A stretch of DNA of 38,775 nt from DATMTS01 sp035564555 (GTDB lineage: Bacteria > Actinomycetota > Actinomycetes > Actinomycetales > Microbacteriaceae), in the NCBI GenBank assembly GCA_035564555.1, contig DATMTS010000087.1:1-38775 (forward strand), written 5' to 3'. Position numbers and translations under genes: made by a program. The notes under the pieces were generated by a model. That model was not told the DNA's origin. It worked only from the letters and a program-made list of their open reading frames with translations, and searched no databases. Below are positions 7,968 to 16,855 of the stretch, one piece after another. Every line of letters begins with the position of its first letter. Position 1 is the first letter of the stretch.

Positions 7968-9314
7968 TCACTTGACGGTGAAGCCCTGTTGTTTCGCGTA
8001 GCTGACGACCTGCTGCTGCCAGGTCGCCAGCGCCGCCTTGAGGTCGCCGTGGTCGGCGATGGCCTTGCCGAGCGTGCTGCTGTAACTCGAGTTGACGTAG
8101 TCCATGAACGGCAGCCAGTCGAACTTCTTGTCGACCGTGTTCGAAATGTCGGCGAAGAACTTGTTCACCTTCTGACCTCCGTAGAACGCGCTCGGCTGGT
8201 CGACGAACTTCGGGTCGGTCAGCGTGGCCTTCTTCGTGGGGAACAAGAACTGGTCGTTGGCGAACATCAACGTCGACTCCGTGTCGTTGTTGATGAACTT
8301 CGCCAGTTCATACGCAGCGATCGGGTTCTTCGTCGGCGTCATCACGGCATCCGATGATCCTCCCCAGTTGCCCGACACGTCGGCTCCGGCGCTCCACTGC
8401 GGGATCTTGCCCGCGCGCCATTTGCCGCTCGTGTTCTTCACGGTGCCCTGCAGGAACACGGGACCCCACGCCGCAACCAGCCAGCTCGCGTACTTGTTCT
8501 GCGCCAGGCCCTGGTAGTAGGCGTCGGTGAAGTCGGGATCGGTCGCGACGAGCTTCTTGTCGATCAGACCCTGCCAATACGACACGACCTTCTGGTCGGT
8601 TGCAGAATTCAAGTCGATCGAAACGGTCTTCTTGCCGTCGTAGCCGAACGGCTTCGCCCCGGCCTGCCAGAAGAAGCCGATCAACTGGAACATGTCGTTG
8701 CCGGGCAGATCGGTGATGTACGAGCCCGTCTTGGCCTTCACCTGGGCGGCAGCCGTGGCGAAGTCGTCCCACGTCGCGGGTGCTCCCTTCAGGCCTGCCT
8801 TGCTGAAGATGTCGTTGCGGTACAGCGTGCCCAGCGGGCCGGAATCCTGCGGCACCGCCCATACGCCCGAGCTGTTCGCGACCTGGTTCCACACCCAGTC
8901 GACGTACTCGTCCTTCAGATTTCCGGCTCCGTAGGGAGTCAGGTCGAGCAGGCTCTTGGTCTGCGTGAACGAGGGGATGTAGTCGTACTCGACCTGAGCG
9001 ACATCGGGCACGCCCTTGCCGGCCTTGAGCGCGGCGCGCAGCTTCGGGTAGTGCTGCGCGCCCCCGGTCGTGTTCACGACCTTCACGGTGATCTTCGGAT
9101 ACTTCTTCTCGAACAGGTTCACCTCCTTCTGGATGTCGGGCACCCAGGTCCAGAAGGTCAACGTGGTCGGGGTGTTCATCGCCTTGTCGATCTGAGCCTG
9201 GGTCACCGGCTTCGTCGCTGGGGACGTGTTGGGGGTGCTGCTGCATCCGGTCAGCAACAGCGCTGCTGCGGTGACGGTCGATGCCACCGCCGCCGCTGTC
9301 TTTCGGAATTTCAT
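7968..9314 (-). CDS. Extracellular solute-binding lipoprotein for sugars (family 1)
   Basis: Sugar-binding receptor of the ABC importer, 448 residues. A lipoprotein signal is clear: basic start MKFRK, hydrophobic core and lipobox LLTGC with the lipidated cysteine at 24. A Ser/Thr/Pro linker follows, then the two-lobed family 1 binding fold (for example LTFWTWVPDIQKEVNLFEKKYP). Its ATG overlaps the stop of the GH42 gene (ATGA, 9311-9314). The ligand is inferred from context to be a beta-galactoside or galacto-oligosaccharide. Confidence 0.94.
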   Translation of the reverse strand: MKFRKTAAAVASTVTAAALLLTGCSSTPNTSPATKPVTQAQIDKAMNTPTTLTFWTWVPDIQKEVNLFEKKYPKITVKVVNTTGGAQHYPKLRAALKAGKGVPDVAQVEYDYIPSFTQTKSLLDLTPYGAGNLKDEYVDWVWNQVANSSGVWAVPQDSGPLGTLYRNDIFSKAGLKGAPATWDDFATAAAQVKAKTGSYITDLPGNDMFQLIGFFWQAGAKPFGYDGKKTVSIDLNSATDQKVVSYWQGLIDKKLVATDPDFTDAYYQGLAQNKYASWLVAAWGPVFLQGTVKNTSGKWRAGKIPQWSAGADVSGNWGGSSDAVMTPTKNPIAAYELAKFINNDTESTLMFANDQFLFPTKKATLTDPKFVDQPSAFYGGQKVNKFFADISNTVDKKFDWLPFMDYVNSSYSSTLGKAIADHGDLKAALATWQQQVVSYAKQQGFTVK

Positions 9315-11476
9315 CGTTGATCTTCTCTCTGTGTTGTCGTGGTGATGGGGGTGCGAGGGGTGTCAGGACGGCCGACGGTCTCCTGCATGAAGACGACGCT
9401 CGACCAGGCCGCGAGCCGCAGAGTCGCTCCGGCCGGGTAGGTCGTGCCGTCCGCGGCATCGACGCCGCCGCTGCGCAGAACGAGCTCCTGGTCGTGCCAG
9501 CTCCAGTTGAAGAGGAACCAGGTGCGGGTGCCGTCCGGCACCGTTCCCGAGGAGATCGTCACGGGTAGAGCGTTGCCGGAGACGAGTTCGTCGGCGATCA
9601 CCGCTGGAACCGCCCACCGTACGATGGCTGCGGCCAGCCGGGGCGAGGGAACGGTGCCGACGGTGGTGATGCGGCCGACGCCGTGCCGCCTGCTCGTCAC
9701 GGCGGGGAAGGCGCCGAACCGCGGATGCTCGTAGCCCGCGATCGTCTCGGCGTCGTCGGCGATGAGTCCATCGATCCAGTGCTCCGCCGTCGTGTCCGGG
9801 GGCAGGGTGAGGGATCCGATGCCGATCACCCGGATAGGCGCGGCGATGTTCGACGACTCCTCGTAGTGCACCCCGGCGGCATCGCTCAGCCGATCCGGAG
9901 CGATCGCCACGCGTGCGCGCGCAAGGTGGTCGGCGTACCCGGTGCGCACTCCGAGCACGAGGTGGCCGCCGGCCGCGGCGTAGTCGCGGATCAGGTCGAG
10001 CGCGACATCGTCGGCCGCATAGAGTGCGGGCGCGATGAGCAGGGGATAACGTCTGGCCAGTTCCTCGGCGCCCAACGCGGCAGCCTGTTCGACGTGCAGG
10101 ATGCGTGCTTGGGCACCGCCGTCGATCGCGCCGCGATGGAACGCGTCGAAGATCCGCTGGTACGACCCGGGGTCCGCCTCGCCGTCGACGTTCAGGGGCG
10201 GGAAGAACTCGAATGCCCAGCGCGAGTCGTTCGACCAGAGCAACGCCACGTCCGCATCAGGTTCGAACCCGTCGAGGGCCGTGCCGAGCCGACGGAACGT
10301 GCTGCCGATCTCGGCGATCTCGTCGTAGACCCGGCCGGGCTGCAGGCTGTGCGGGATGACGCCGCCCCAATAGGTCTCGGTGCCGTAGGGGATCGTGTGC
10401 CAGTGCCAGTACTCGATCATCGCCGCGCCCCGGCTGACGAGTGCCAGTGCCGCCATGCGCAGCTGCCCGGGCCACGGCGGCAGGTTCGTGTCGCTGCCCC
10501 CGATCGATTGTGCGTTGGTCTCGGTGACTAGGAACCGCGCCTGTTTGGAGGAGAAGAGGCGGTCGGCCTGCCGGAAGAAGGCGGCGACGCCCGAGGTCGT
10601 CCAGTCGGTCTCTGCGCGAAGCTCCGCCGATGCATCCAGATGGTCCTGCATCGAGTAGTACGGGTTGCCCGCCGTGACATCGAGGGCCGCAGTGAGGCTC
10701 AGGTCGTCGTGGGCCCTGCGGGGATAGTTGATGCAGGTGGTGACGAATTGTCCCGGCCGGGCGTATTCGCGCACGATGTCGGCCTGCCAGGCGATGAACT
10801 CGGTGGTCAGTCGCGCCTGGAACCGCCGCCATTCCAGGTCGTACTGCGGCAACGAGTTGCCCTCAGGTCGCCAGAGCTCCGACCAGTCGGCGATGCGGTG
10901 TGACCAGTAGGTCAGCCCCCACTGACGATTGAGCGTCTCGACGTCGCCGTAGCGACGTTTCAAGTCCCGCACGAATCGGGTGAAGACCGCGTGGTTGTGG
11001 AACAGTTCGAGGCCCGGCTCGTTGTCGACCTGGAAGCCGATGACGGCCGGATGGCCGGCGTACCGGCCGACGACCGCGCGCACTATGCGCTCGGCGTAGT
11101 AGCGGAATGCGGGATGCGAGTAGTCGACCTCCTGGCGGCTGCCCCACGGCACGGGGCGCCCCGCGGCACGCTCGGCGGCGATCTCCGGATGCGCCTGCTG
11201 CAACCATGGCGGCACGGCGTACGTCGGGGTGCCCAGGATCACCGCGATGCCGCGACGGTGCGCCCCATCGAGCACGGGGAGCAGCCACTCGAGGTCGAAT
11301 TCACCGTCGCGCGGCTCCCAGGTCGACCAGACCGACTCCCCTACCCGGATCACGGTGAAGCCGGCGGCCTTCATCAGATCGAGGTCTTCCTCGGTGCGCT
11401 CGGTCACCTGGTACTCGGCGTAATACGCGGCCCCGAAGAGCACCGAGCTGGGTTCGTACGCGCGGGTGGGGTTCAT
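9311..11476 (-). CDS. GH42 beta-galactosidase
   Basis: Glycoside hydrolase family 42 enzyme, 721 residues from ATG 11474-11476. That ATG is preferred over the TTG 18 bases upstream because GGAG sits six bases before it. The acid/base is Glu153 (QVDNEPG) and the nucleophile Glu319 (FLVTETNAQ), both in their family motifs inside an N-terminal TIM barrel, followed by the trimerisation and C-terminal beta domains. No signal peptide, so it splits imported beta-galactosides in the cytoplasm. First gene of the operon, with paired LacI-like operators just upstream. Confidence 0.95.
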   Translation of the reverse strand: MNPTRAYEPSSVLFGAAYYAEYQVTERTEEDLDLMKAAGFTVIRVGESVWSTWEPRDGEFDLEWLLPVLDGAHRRGIAVILGTPTYAVPPWLQQAHPEIAAERAAGRPVPWGSRQEVDYSHPAFRYYAERIVRAVVGRYAGHPAVIGFQVDNEPGLELFHNHAVFTRFVRDLKRRYGDVETLNRQWGLTYWSHRIADWSELWRPEGNSLPQYDLEWRRFQARLTTEFIAWQADIVREYARPGQFVTTCINYPRRAHDDLSLTAALDVTAGNPYYSMQDHLDASAELRAETDWTTSGVAAFFRQADRLFSSKQARFLVTETNAQSIGGSDTNLPPWPGQLRMAALALVSRGAAMIEYWHWHTIPYGTETYWGGVIPHSLQPGRVYDEIAEIGSTFRRLGTALDGFEPDADVALLWSNDSRWAFEFFPPLNVDGEADPGSYQRIFDAFHRGAIDGGAQARILHVEQAAALGAEELARRYPLLIAPALYAADDVALDLIRDYAAAGGHLVLGVRTGYADHLARARVAIAPDRLSDAAGVHYEESSNIAAPIRVIGIGSLTLPPDTTAEHWIDGLIADDAETIAGYEHPRFGAFPAVTSRRHGVGRITTVGTVPSPRLAAAIVRWAVPAVIADELVSGNALPVTISSGTVPDGTRTWFLFNWSWHDQELVLRSGGVDAADGTTYPAGATLRLAAWSSVVFMQETVGRPDTPRTPITTTTQREDQR

Positions 11477-11541
11477 CTGGCACTCCGTTGTCAACCGTGA
11501 ATCGCCGGTTCACCGACCGGTTCCCCGCCACCGTAACTCAT

Positions 11542-11589
11542 TTCGTTAGCGGTAACAATCCCCCGTGACCGATTCGTTACCGGCTGACA
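11542..11589. promoter_or_regulatory. Two LacI-type operators upstream of the GH42 operon
   Basis: Site 1, TTCGTTAGCGGTAACAA (11542-11558), is a near-palindrome with GTTA/TAAC half-sites. Site 2, TTCGTTACCGGCTGACA (11573-11589), has the same left half and a weaker right half. The sites start 31 bp apart, about three helical turns, between the LacI gene and the GH42 start. They fit the CG-centred palindromes that LacI/GalR regulators bind. Confidence 0.6.
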
Positions 11590-11601
11590 TCGGCGGTCGC
11601 G

Positions 11602-12639
11602 TCAGCGGGCCGCGGGTGCCGTCGACTTGCGGATGACGAGCTCGGCGGAGACCCGGGGGGCCGGCGGAACGTCCTCCCGCATCTGAGCCATCAGACGCCG
11701 GAACGCGTCTCTGCCCTGCTCCTCGAAGTTCAGCCGCAGCGTGGTCAGAGGCGGCATCAGATAGGCGGCCTCGGGGATGTCGTCGATGCCGGTGACCGAG
11801 ACATCGCGCGGCACGGCGAGACCCGCCTCGGTCAACGCGAGCATCGCGCCCAACGCCATCTGGTCGTTGGCGGCGACGATCGCCGTGGCATCGAGGTCGT
11901 TCACGATGCGCTGGGCCGCGCGATACCCCGATTCGGCGGACCAGTCGCCGTACGCCGTGCCCTGCAGGGAGAGGTTGCGCTCGCGCAGCGCCCGCCCGAT
12001 CGCGAATTCGCGATTGCGCGCCGCAACCCAGGCGCGGGGGCCCGCGATGTGGAAGATGCGCCGGTGACCGAGACCGACGAGGTGCTCGACGAGTTCTTCG
12101 ATGCCGTGCGCGCTCATCTCGGACGGTCTGCCGCCGGCGGCCTCGTCCTCCTCCGCCCCTAGAACCGTCGGCACCCCGAAGTCGGCGTGCTCGAACATGT
12201 CGATCAGTTCGTCCGTGGAAGCGAGAGCGAGTATGCCCGCGGCATCCTGATGGTTCACGACCTTGATCGCATTCTCGATGCCCGCCCGATCACCCACGTC
12301 CAGCGTGATGATGTCGAGCACAAAACCATGCTTACGCGCCTCTTCGGCGGCGCCCTGGGCGATCTTGCCCGGCCCGACCTGCGAGATCTCTTGAGTGAGG
12401 ACGGCGACGCGGTGCGACCTGCTGGTGGCCAGCGAGCGGGCGGAGAGGTTCGGGCGATAGTTGAGCTGCTCCAGCGCTTGCAACACGCGTTCGCGGTTGC
12501 GGGGCTTGATGCCCGTGTCTCCCTTGAGCAGGCGGCTCACCGTCTGGTGGGAGACCCCTGCGACGCGTGCAACGTCGTAGATCGTCGGCGGCTTGCCTGA
12601 GGACGCATCCGCGCCGGCGCCGGCCGTCTCGCTGTTCAT
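11602..12639 (-). CDS. LacI-family transcriptional regulator
   Basis: 345-residue LacI/GalR repressor. N-terminal HTH TIYDVARVAGVSHQTVSRLL (about 18-37) with the hinge helix RPNLSARSLA, then a periplasmic-binding-like sugar domain ending ELVIRKS. ATG at 12637-12639 with GAGGAGGGG upstream. It lies immediately before the GH42-transport operon on the same strand, so it probably controls that operon and perhaps itself, with a galactoside or its product as inducer (inference). Confidence 0.94.
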   Translation of the reverse strand: MNSETAGAGADASSGKPPTIYDVARVAGVSHQTVSRLLKGDTGIKPRNRERVLQALEQLNYRPNLSARSLATSRSHRVAVLTQEISQVGPGKIAQGAAEEARKHGFVLDIITLDVGDRAGIENAIKVVNHQDAAGILALASTDELIDMFEHADFGVPTVLGAEEDEAAGGRPSEMSAHGIEELVEHLVGLGHRRIFHIAGPRAWVAARNREFAIGRALRERNLSLQGTAYGDWSAESGYRAAQRIVNDLDATAIVAANDQMALGAMLALTEAGLAVPRDVSVTGIDDIPEAAYLMPPLTTLRLNFEEQGRDAFRRLMAQMREDVPPAPRVSAELVIRKSTAPAAR

Positions 12640-12718
12640 GTCCCCTCCTCTGACCCGCCGGTGGTCAAAGATAACTGTAGGGGGCGACGACGGCTTCAGG
12701 TCATCGACCGTGGCGGCA

Positions 12719-13462
12719 TCAGCGTGCCGCTTCGCGGCTGCGCAAGGCGGCGTTCACCTCATCTCGCCTGAGCACCAGCCAGATGGCATCCCGCCCGAAG
12801 GATTCCAGGAGCAGCACGAGCGCGATGCCCACGAGCACCGCGTCGAGCCCGGCGAGCAGACCGGAAGCCGCAACGGCCAGAGCGATGCCCGCGACGGCCG
12901 TCACCACCTTGCGCCAGTAGCGGAGCGGGAGCCGACGACGAAACCACGGCAGCACCCATCCCACCATCACGAACGTGTACCGCAGCCCACCGATGGCGAG
13001 AACCCACAGCCCCAGGCTCTGCGCGACGTACACGCTCAGCGCGAGCAACAGGAATGCATCCACTTCCATGTCGAACCGGGCGCCCAGTTCGCTGGTGGTC
13101 CCGGTGCGCCGTGCGACCCCGCCGTCGACCGCGTCGAGCACTAGCGCGGGCGTGACGAGAGCGACGAGGAGCACGACCGGCACCTGCACGGTGAGCGAGG
13201 CCGCGACCAGCCCGGTGATCAGACCGACGAGCGTCGAACGCACCGCCGTGATGACGTTCGCGGGACCGAACCGGGTCGAACGCCGGCGCTGCAGCCCGCG
13301 AACGAGCAGCGCATTCGAGATCAGCAGATAGGCGAGAGTTGCGAGCCATGCCGAGGGCGGCAGCAGGTCCATCCGCCATTGAAGCGAGGCCACACCGACC
13401 AACAGCACGACCGCGGCACTCGTGAAAGCCCATCCGACCGCTGCGAGTTGAACTCTTTTCAT
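12719..13462 (-). CDS. CDP-alcohol phosphatidyltransferase family membrane protein
   Basis: 247-residue integral membrane enzyme. The full family signature is present: Asp110, Asp113-Gly114, Ala117-Arg118, Gly127, Asp131 and Asp135 (DG-x2-AR-x8-G-x3-D-x3-D). Members move a phosphoalcohol from a CDP-alcohol to a second alcohol, usually in phospholipid or polyol-phosphate synthesis. The start at ATG 13460-13462 has GAGG upstream; the open frame continues far upstream only because it runs antisense to the dehydrogenase gene. Divergent from the seven-gene operon with 78 bp between, so it may serve the same pathway. Substrates unknown. Confidence 0.9.
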   Translation of the reverse strand: MKRVQLAAVGWAFTSAAVVLLVGVASLQWRMDLLPPSAWLATLAYLLISNALLVRGLQRRRSTRFGPANVITAVRSTLVGLITGLVAASLTVQVPVVLLVALVTPALVLDAVDGGVARRTGTTSELGARFDMEVDAFLLLALSVYVAQSLGLWVLAIGGLRYTFVMVGWVLPWFRRRLPLRYWRKVVTAVAGIALAVAASGLLAGLDAVLVGIALVLLLESFGRDAIWLVLRRDEVNAALRSREAAR

Positions 13463-13500
13463 GGGCGCCTCGTGTTTCTCTCTGCGGGGCCTATTCGTTA

Positions 13501-13515
13501 ACACGGGGAACGTGT
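13501..13515. promoter_or_regulatory. Inverted repeat in the divergent promoter region
   Basis: ACACG-GGGAA-CGTGT, 5-bp arms around a 5-base spacer, lies in the 78-bp gap between the divergent CDP-alcohol transferase and dehydrogenase genes. It could be an operator serving both directions. No promoter hexamers could be assigned with confidence. Confidence 0.35.
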
Positions 13516-13540
13516 ACCAATGGTTCAGAGGGGGAGGGAT

Positions 13541-14533
13541 ATGCGCGAGGCCGTTGCATTCTGGACGGAGCAGCCAGGTGTCGGTGCGCTGCGCTCCCAG
13601 CCTCTTCAACCGCCGGGCGACGGGGAGGTACTGGTCAGGACCCTGCACACCGCCGTGAGCCGCGGCACTGAGACGTCGGTGTTCGGCGGGCACGTGCCGG
13701 CGAGCGAACGCGACCGGATGCGTGCTCCCTTTCAGGAAGGCGACTTCCCCTGGCCGGTGAAATACGGGTATCTGAACGTCGGCGTGGTCGAGCAAGGCCC
13801 CGCAGCGTTGCGCGGACGCATCGTCTTCACCCTGTTCCCTCACCAGTCGGCATTCGTGGTTCCGGCCGACGCCGTCGTTCCCGTGCCCGATGGAGTGCCG
13901 GCGCGCCGCGCCGTGCTCGCCGGCGCGGTCGAGACCGCCGTCAACGTGCTGTGGGATGCCGCGCCGCTCGTGGGCGACCGGCTGACGGTCGTCGGGGCCG
14001 GGATGATCGGATGCTGTCTCGCGCGACTGGCCCGCGGAATCCCCGGGGTCGACGTCACCCTCGTCGACATCGACCCGTCGCGGCGGCGCATCGCCGAGCG
14101 GCTCGGCACGGGATTCGCCGAACCGGGCGACGCGCCGCGGGAACGCGACCTGGTCATCAACACCAGCGGGTCGGATGCCGGGCTGCGGCTCGCACTCGAA
14201 ACCGTCGTCACGGAGGGCGAGGTGATCGAGGCCAGCTGGTACGCCGACCGCCCGGTGACGCTTCAGCTGGGCGCTGACTTCCACTCCCGGCGTCTCACCA
14301 TCCGTTCGAGCCAGGTGGGTGCGGTGTCCGGTCGACGCCGCGGCCGCCGCACGACGCACGATCGACTGGCGCTCGCTCTCGAGCTTCTGCGCGATCCGGC
14401 ATTCGACGGTCTGCTCACGGCCGAATCGTCCTGGCGCGAGTTGCCGGAGGTGATGGCCGGACTGGCCGACGGCGCACGCGGCGACATCTGCCACACCATC
14501 GATTGGGGGGACGCGTCATGGCCTTCGCGGTGA
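13541..14533 (+). CDS. MDR-family (zinc-type alcohol dehydrogenase-like) oxidoreductase
   Basis: 330-residue medium-chain dehydrogenase. ATG 13541 follows GGGGAGGG; the ATG at 13520 is in frame but lies before that ribosome site. N-terminal catalytic fold with SRGTE in place of the usual zinc-binding Cys motif, as in BchC-like members, and no four-cysteine structural zinc loop. The nucleotide-binding fold has GAGMIGCCLARL (about 150-161) and an acidic end of the second strand (LVDID). It probably oxidises or reduces a hydroxyl or carbonyl group on a pathway intermediate. First gene of a tightly coupled operon; its end overlaps the next gene by 16 bases. Confidence 0.88.
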   Translation: MREAVAFWTEQPGVGALRSQPLQPPGDGEVLVRTLHTAVSRGTETSVFGGHVPASERDRMRAPFQEGDFPWPVKYGYLNVGVVEQGPAALRGRIVFTLFPHQSAFVVPADAVVPVPDGVPARRAVLAGAVETAVNVLWDAAPLVGDRLTVVGAGMIGCCLARLARGIPGVDVTLVDIDPSRRRIAERLGTGFAEPGDAPRERDLVINTSGSDAGLRLALETVVTEGEVIEASWYADRPVTLQLGADFHSRRLTIRSSQVGAVSGRRRGRRTTHDRLALALELLRDPAFDGLLTAESSWRELPEVMAGLADGARGDICHTIDWGDASWPSR

Positions 14534-14910
14534 CGGTGCGAGATCACATGATGATCGCGCACAGCTTCACGGGCGATGCGTTCGGCCCTGCGCAGCGCCT
14601 GCACGGAGCGACGTTCATCGTGGATGCGACCTTCGAGGCGCACGACCTCGACCATGACGGCGTCGTCGTCGACATCGGGTGGGCGAGCGGCGCGCTCTCT
14701 CAGGTCACCGGATCTCTCACGTACCGCAATCTGGACGACGAACCGGAGTTCGCGGGGCTCAACACGACCACGGAGTTGCTCTGCCGGGTGATCGCCGACC
14801 GTCTCGCCGACCGCGTCGGTCAGGCCTCGCCCGGTCACACCCTCACCGGGATCACCGTCACCCTGCACGAATCGCACATCGCGTGGGCCTCCTATTCGAG
14901 ACCGCTGTGA
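14518..14910 (+). CDS. PTPS/QueD-like T-fold protein lacking zinc and catalytic residues
   Basis: 130-residue member of the 6-pyruvoyl-tetrahydropterin synthase / 6-carboxytetrahydropterin synthase fold. ATG 14518 has GGGGGGA six bases upstream. Compared with the family motif C-x2-LHGH, the sequence reads A25-QR-LHG-A31, so the catalytic Cys and one zinc His are gone; the LDH motif is LDD (72-74), so the catalytic His is gone too. His15, His29 and NTTTELL (82-88) remain. From memory, a Streptomyces coelicolor homologue (SCO6650) was shown by crystallography to lack zinc and PTPS activity while keeping a pterin-like pocket; this protein appears to be of that kind. Function unknown. Confidence 0.85.
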   Translation: MAFAVTVRDHMMIAHSFTGDAFGPAQRLHGATFIVDATFEAHDLDHDGVVVDIGWASGALSQVTGSLTYRNLDDEPEFAGLNTTTELLCRVIADRLADRVGQASPGHTLTGITVTLHESHIAWASYSRPL

Positions 14911-16040
14911 ACATGCATCCGAACCCGACCGTGTTCTTCGTGGTCCCCGACTCGTTCGGTGACGCCGAGCGGGTGAGCGGCGGGAACGTCTACGACCAGC
15001 GGATTCGTGACGGCCTGAGAGCAGACGGCTGGGCGGTGCGCATGATGGTCGTCGCCGACGGCGGCCGCGGGCGGTTCGCAGGAACACTGTGCCAGCTGCC
15101 CGATGCCGCCCTCGTGCTCGTCGACGGATTGCTCGTCTCGTGCGAACCCGATGCGCTCGTCCGCCATGGGTCACGCCTGCGTCCGGTCGTCCTCGCGCAC
15201 ATGGCCACCGCCCGAGTCACCGAGCGCGTCGCCTTTCGGGTAGCGGATCGGGTCATCGCGACCAGTGACTGGACCCGCGACGAACTCATCGCCCAGGATG
15301 CCGCCGACCCGCACCGGATCGTCGTGGCTCACCCCGGTGCCGACCCGGCCCAGGCCACGACGGCCTCCGCATCCGGCGGTCGGTTGCTGTGCGTCGCCGC
15401 CGTGGCGCCGCACAAGGGCCAGGACCTGTTGGTGCGTGCCCTGGCCGACTTCGTCGACCTCGATCACTGGACGTGCACGTTCGTCGGATCGCTTCAGGTG
15501 GTGCCCGACTTCGTGGCCGAGTTGACCGCCGCGATCTCATCGGCAGGCCTGACGGATCGGATCGCCTTCACCGGGCCGCTGGCCCCGCGAGCGCTCGACG
15601 AGGTGTACGCCCGCGCAGACCTCGTGATCACTCCGTCACGCCGCGAAAGCTACGGCATGGTCGTCGCCGAGGCCCTGGCGCGGGGCATCCCCGTTCTGGC
15701 GAGCGCGACCGGAGGGATCCCGGAGGCGATCGCGGGCAGCGAGGCGGGCATGATCGTACCGCCCGAGGAGCCCCGGGCGATCGCCACGGTGCTGCGACAG
15801 TGGTGGGCGAGCTCGGCCCGGCGCGGCGAACTGAAGGAGGCGGCGATGAAGGCACGCGAGGCGGTTCGTCCCTGGAGCACCACGACGGCGATCGTCGCGT
15901 CCGCGCTCGCGGAGGCAGCCGGTTTCGAAGCCGCGCCCGCACGCCCTGCACCCGCCAGCCGTGCTTTGCCGGACGACGTCCTCTCGGCAGAGGGCGCTGA
16001 AGCACACGGTGCTCGGGCCGGATCGGCACGACGATCATGA
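14907..16040 (+). CDS. GT4-type glycosyltransferase
   Basis: 377-residue GT-B fold glycosyltransferase of family 4. GTG 14907 overlaps the previous stop (GTGA), matching the habit of this operon; ATG 14913 is an alternative. The C-terminal nucleotide-sugar domain shows VAAVAPHKGQDLLVRAL and the E-x7-E motif ESYGMVVAE followed by GIPVLASATGGIPEAI. The last 40 or so residues are low-complexity Ala/Arg-rich. It would attach a sugar to the pathway product in the cytoplasm. Donor and acceptor unknown. Confidence 0.92.
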   Translation: MNMHPNPTVFFVVPDSFGDAERVSGGNVYDQRIRDGLRADGWAVRMMVVADGGRGRFAGTLCQLPDAALVLVDGLLVSCEPDALVRHGSRLRPVVLAHMATARVTERVAFRVADRVIATSDWTRDELIAQDAADPHRIVVAHPGADPAQATTASASGGRLLCVAAVAPHKGQDLLVRALADFVDLDHWTCTFVGSLQVVPDFVAELTAAISSAGLTDRIAFTGPLAPRALDEVYARADLVITPSRRESYGMVVAEALARGIPVLASATGGIPEAIAGSEAGMIVPPEEPRAIATVLRQWWASSARRGELKEAAMKAREAVRPWSTTTAIVASALAEAAGFEAAPARPAPASRALPDDVLSAEGAEAHGARAGSARRS

Positions 16041-16855
16041 GCGACGTCGTCGAGGTCAGCAGCGACTGGCTGGCTCTGCGCGAGGCGGAGGACTCCCGTG
16101 CGCGTTCTGGCGCCCTCGCTCGCGAGCTTCCCGCTCTTCTTCCGCCGGGGCCGATCACCGTGCACGATCTGGGCAGCGGTACCGGCTCGATGATGCGCTG
16201 GCTCGCGCCGTTGCTTCCGGGCCCGCAGTCGTGGGTGCTGCGCGACTGGAATGCGCGTCTCACCGAACGAGCACTGCAGTCAGCGCCTCCACGCGATCTC
16301 GGCGGCGCACCCGTCTCGATCCGTGCTCACGACGAGGAACTCGAGCGGCTCGACGCCGCCGACCTCACCGGAGCCTCGCTCGTGACCGCCTCGGCCCTTC
16401 TGGATGTGCTGACCGCTCGCGAGGCGCACGCGATCGCCGCCGCGTGCATCGCGATCGGCGCACCCGCCTTCCTCTCCCTCAGCGTGACCGGCGAAGTGGA
16501 GCTGCGACCCTGGGACGCGCGAGACGAACTCTTCGAAAGTGCGTTCAACGCACATCAACGACGAGAGGTGGGTGGGCGCAGGCTGCTCGGGCGACATGGC
16601 GGCCCGATCGTCCACGGACTCTTCCAACAGGCCGGATGGAACGTGCGCACGGCGCGCACCACGTGGCGCCTCGCCGACCACGAGCCGCAGTTGCTCGGGG
16701 AATGGTTCGATGGCTGGGTGGATGCCGCCGAGGAGCGATCTCCCGAGTTGCGTGAGGACTGTGCCGGCTACCGGCAGCTGCGCCGATCCCAGCTGGATGC
16801 CGGTGAGCTCTGCGCCTTCGTCCACCACCTCGATCTGCTGGCGTGGCCGCGATGA
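16037..16855 (+). CDS. Class I SAM-dependent methyltransferase
   Basis: 272-residue Rossmann-fold methyltransferase. Motif I is VHDLGSGTGSMMRWLAP (about 42-58), with an acidic residue ending the next strand (LRDWN). The middle strand ASLVTASALLDVL is in the usual motif IV position. ATG overlaps the previous stop (ATGA at 16037-16040) and the gene overlaps the next by four bases. Target atom and substrate unknown; context suggests a small molecule rather than a macromolecule. Confidence 0.88.
   Translation: MSDVVEVSSDWLALREAEDSRARSGALARELPALLPPGPITVHDLGSGTGSMMRWLAPLLPGPQSWVLRDWNARLTERALQSAPPRDLGGAPVSIRAHDEELERLDAADLTGASLVTASALLDVLTAREAHAIAAACIAIGAPAFLSLSVTGEVELRPWDARDELFESAFNAHQRREVGGRRLLGRHGGPIVHGLFQQAGWNVRTARTTWRLADHEPQLLGEWFDGWVDAAEERSPELREDCAGYRQLRRSQLDAGELCAFVHHLDLLAWPR

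Noticed and set aside
9683..10531. 282-residue plus-strand open frame
   Set aside because: Antisense to the GH42 gene, which carries both catalytic Glu residues; no domain in the shadow frame.
13463..14494. N-terminal extension of the CDP-alcohol transferase to a 591-residue protein
   Set aside because: The extension is antisense to the dehydrogenase gene; family homology starts at the ATG at 13460-13462, which has its own ribosome site.
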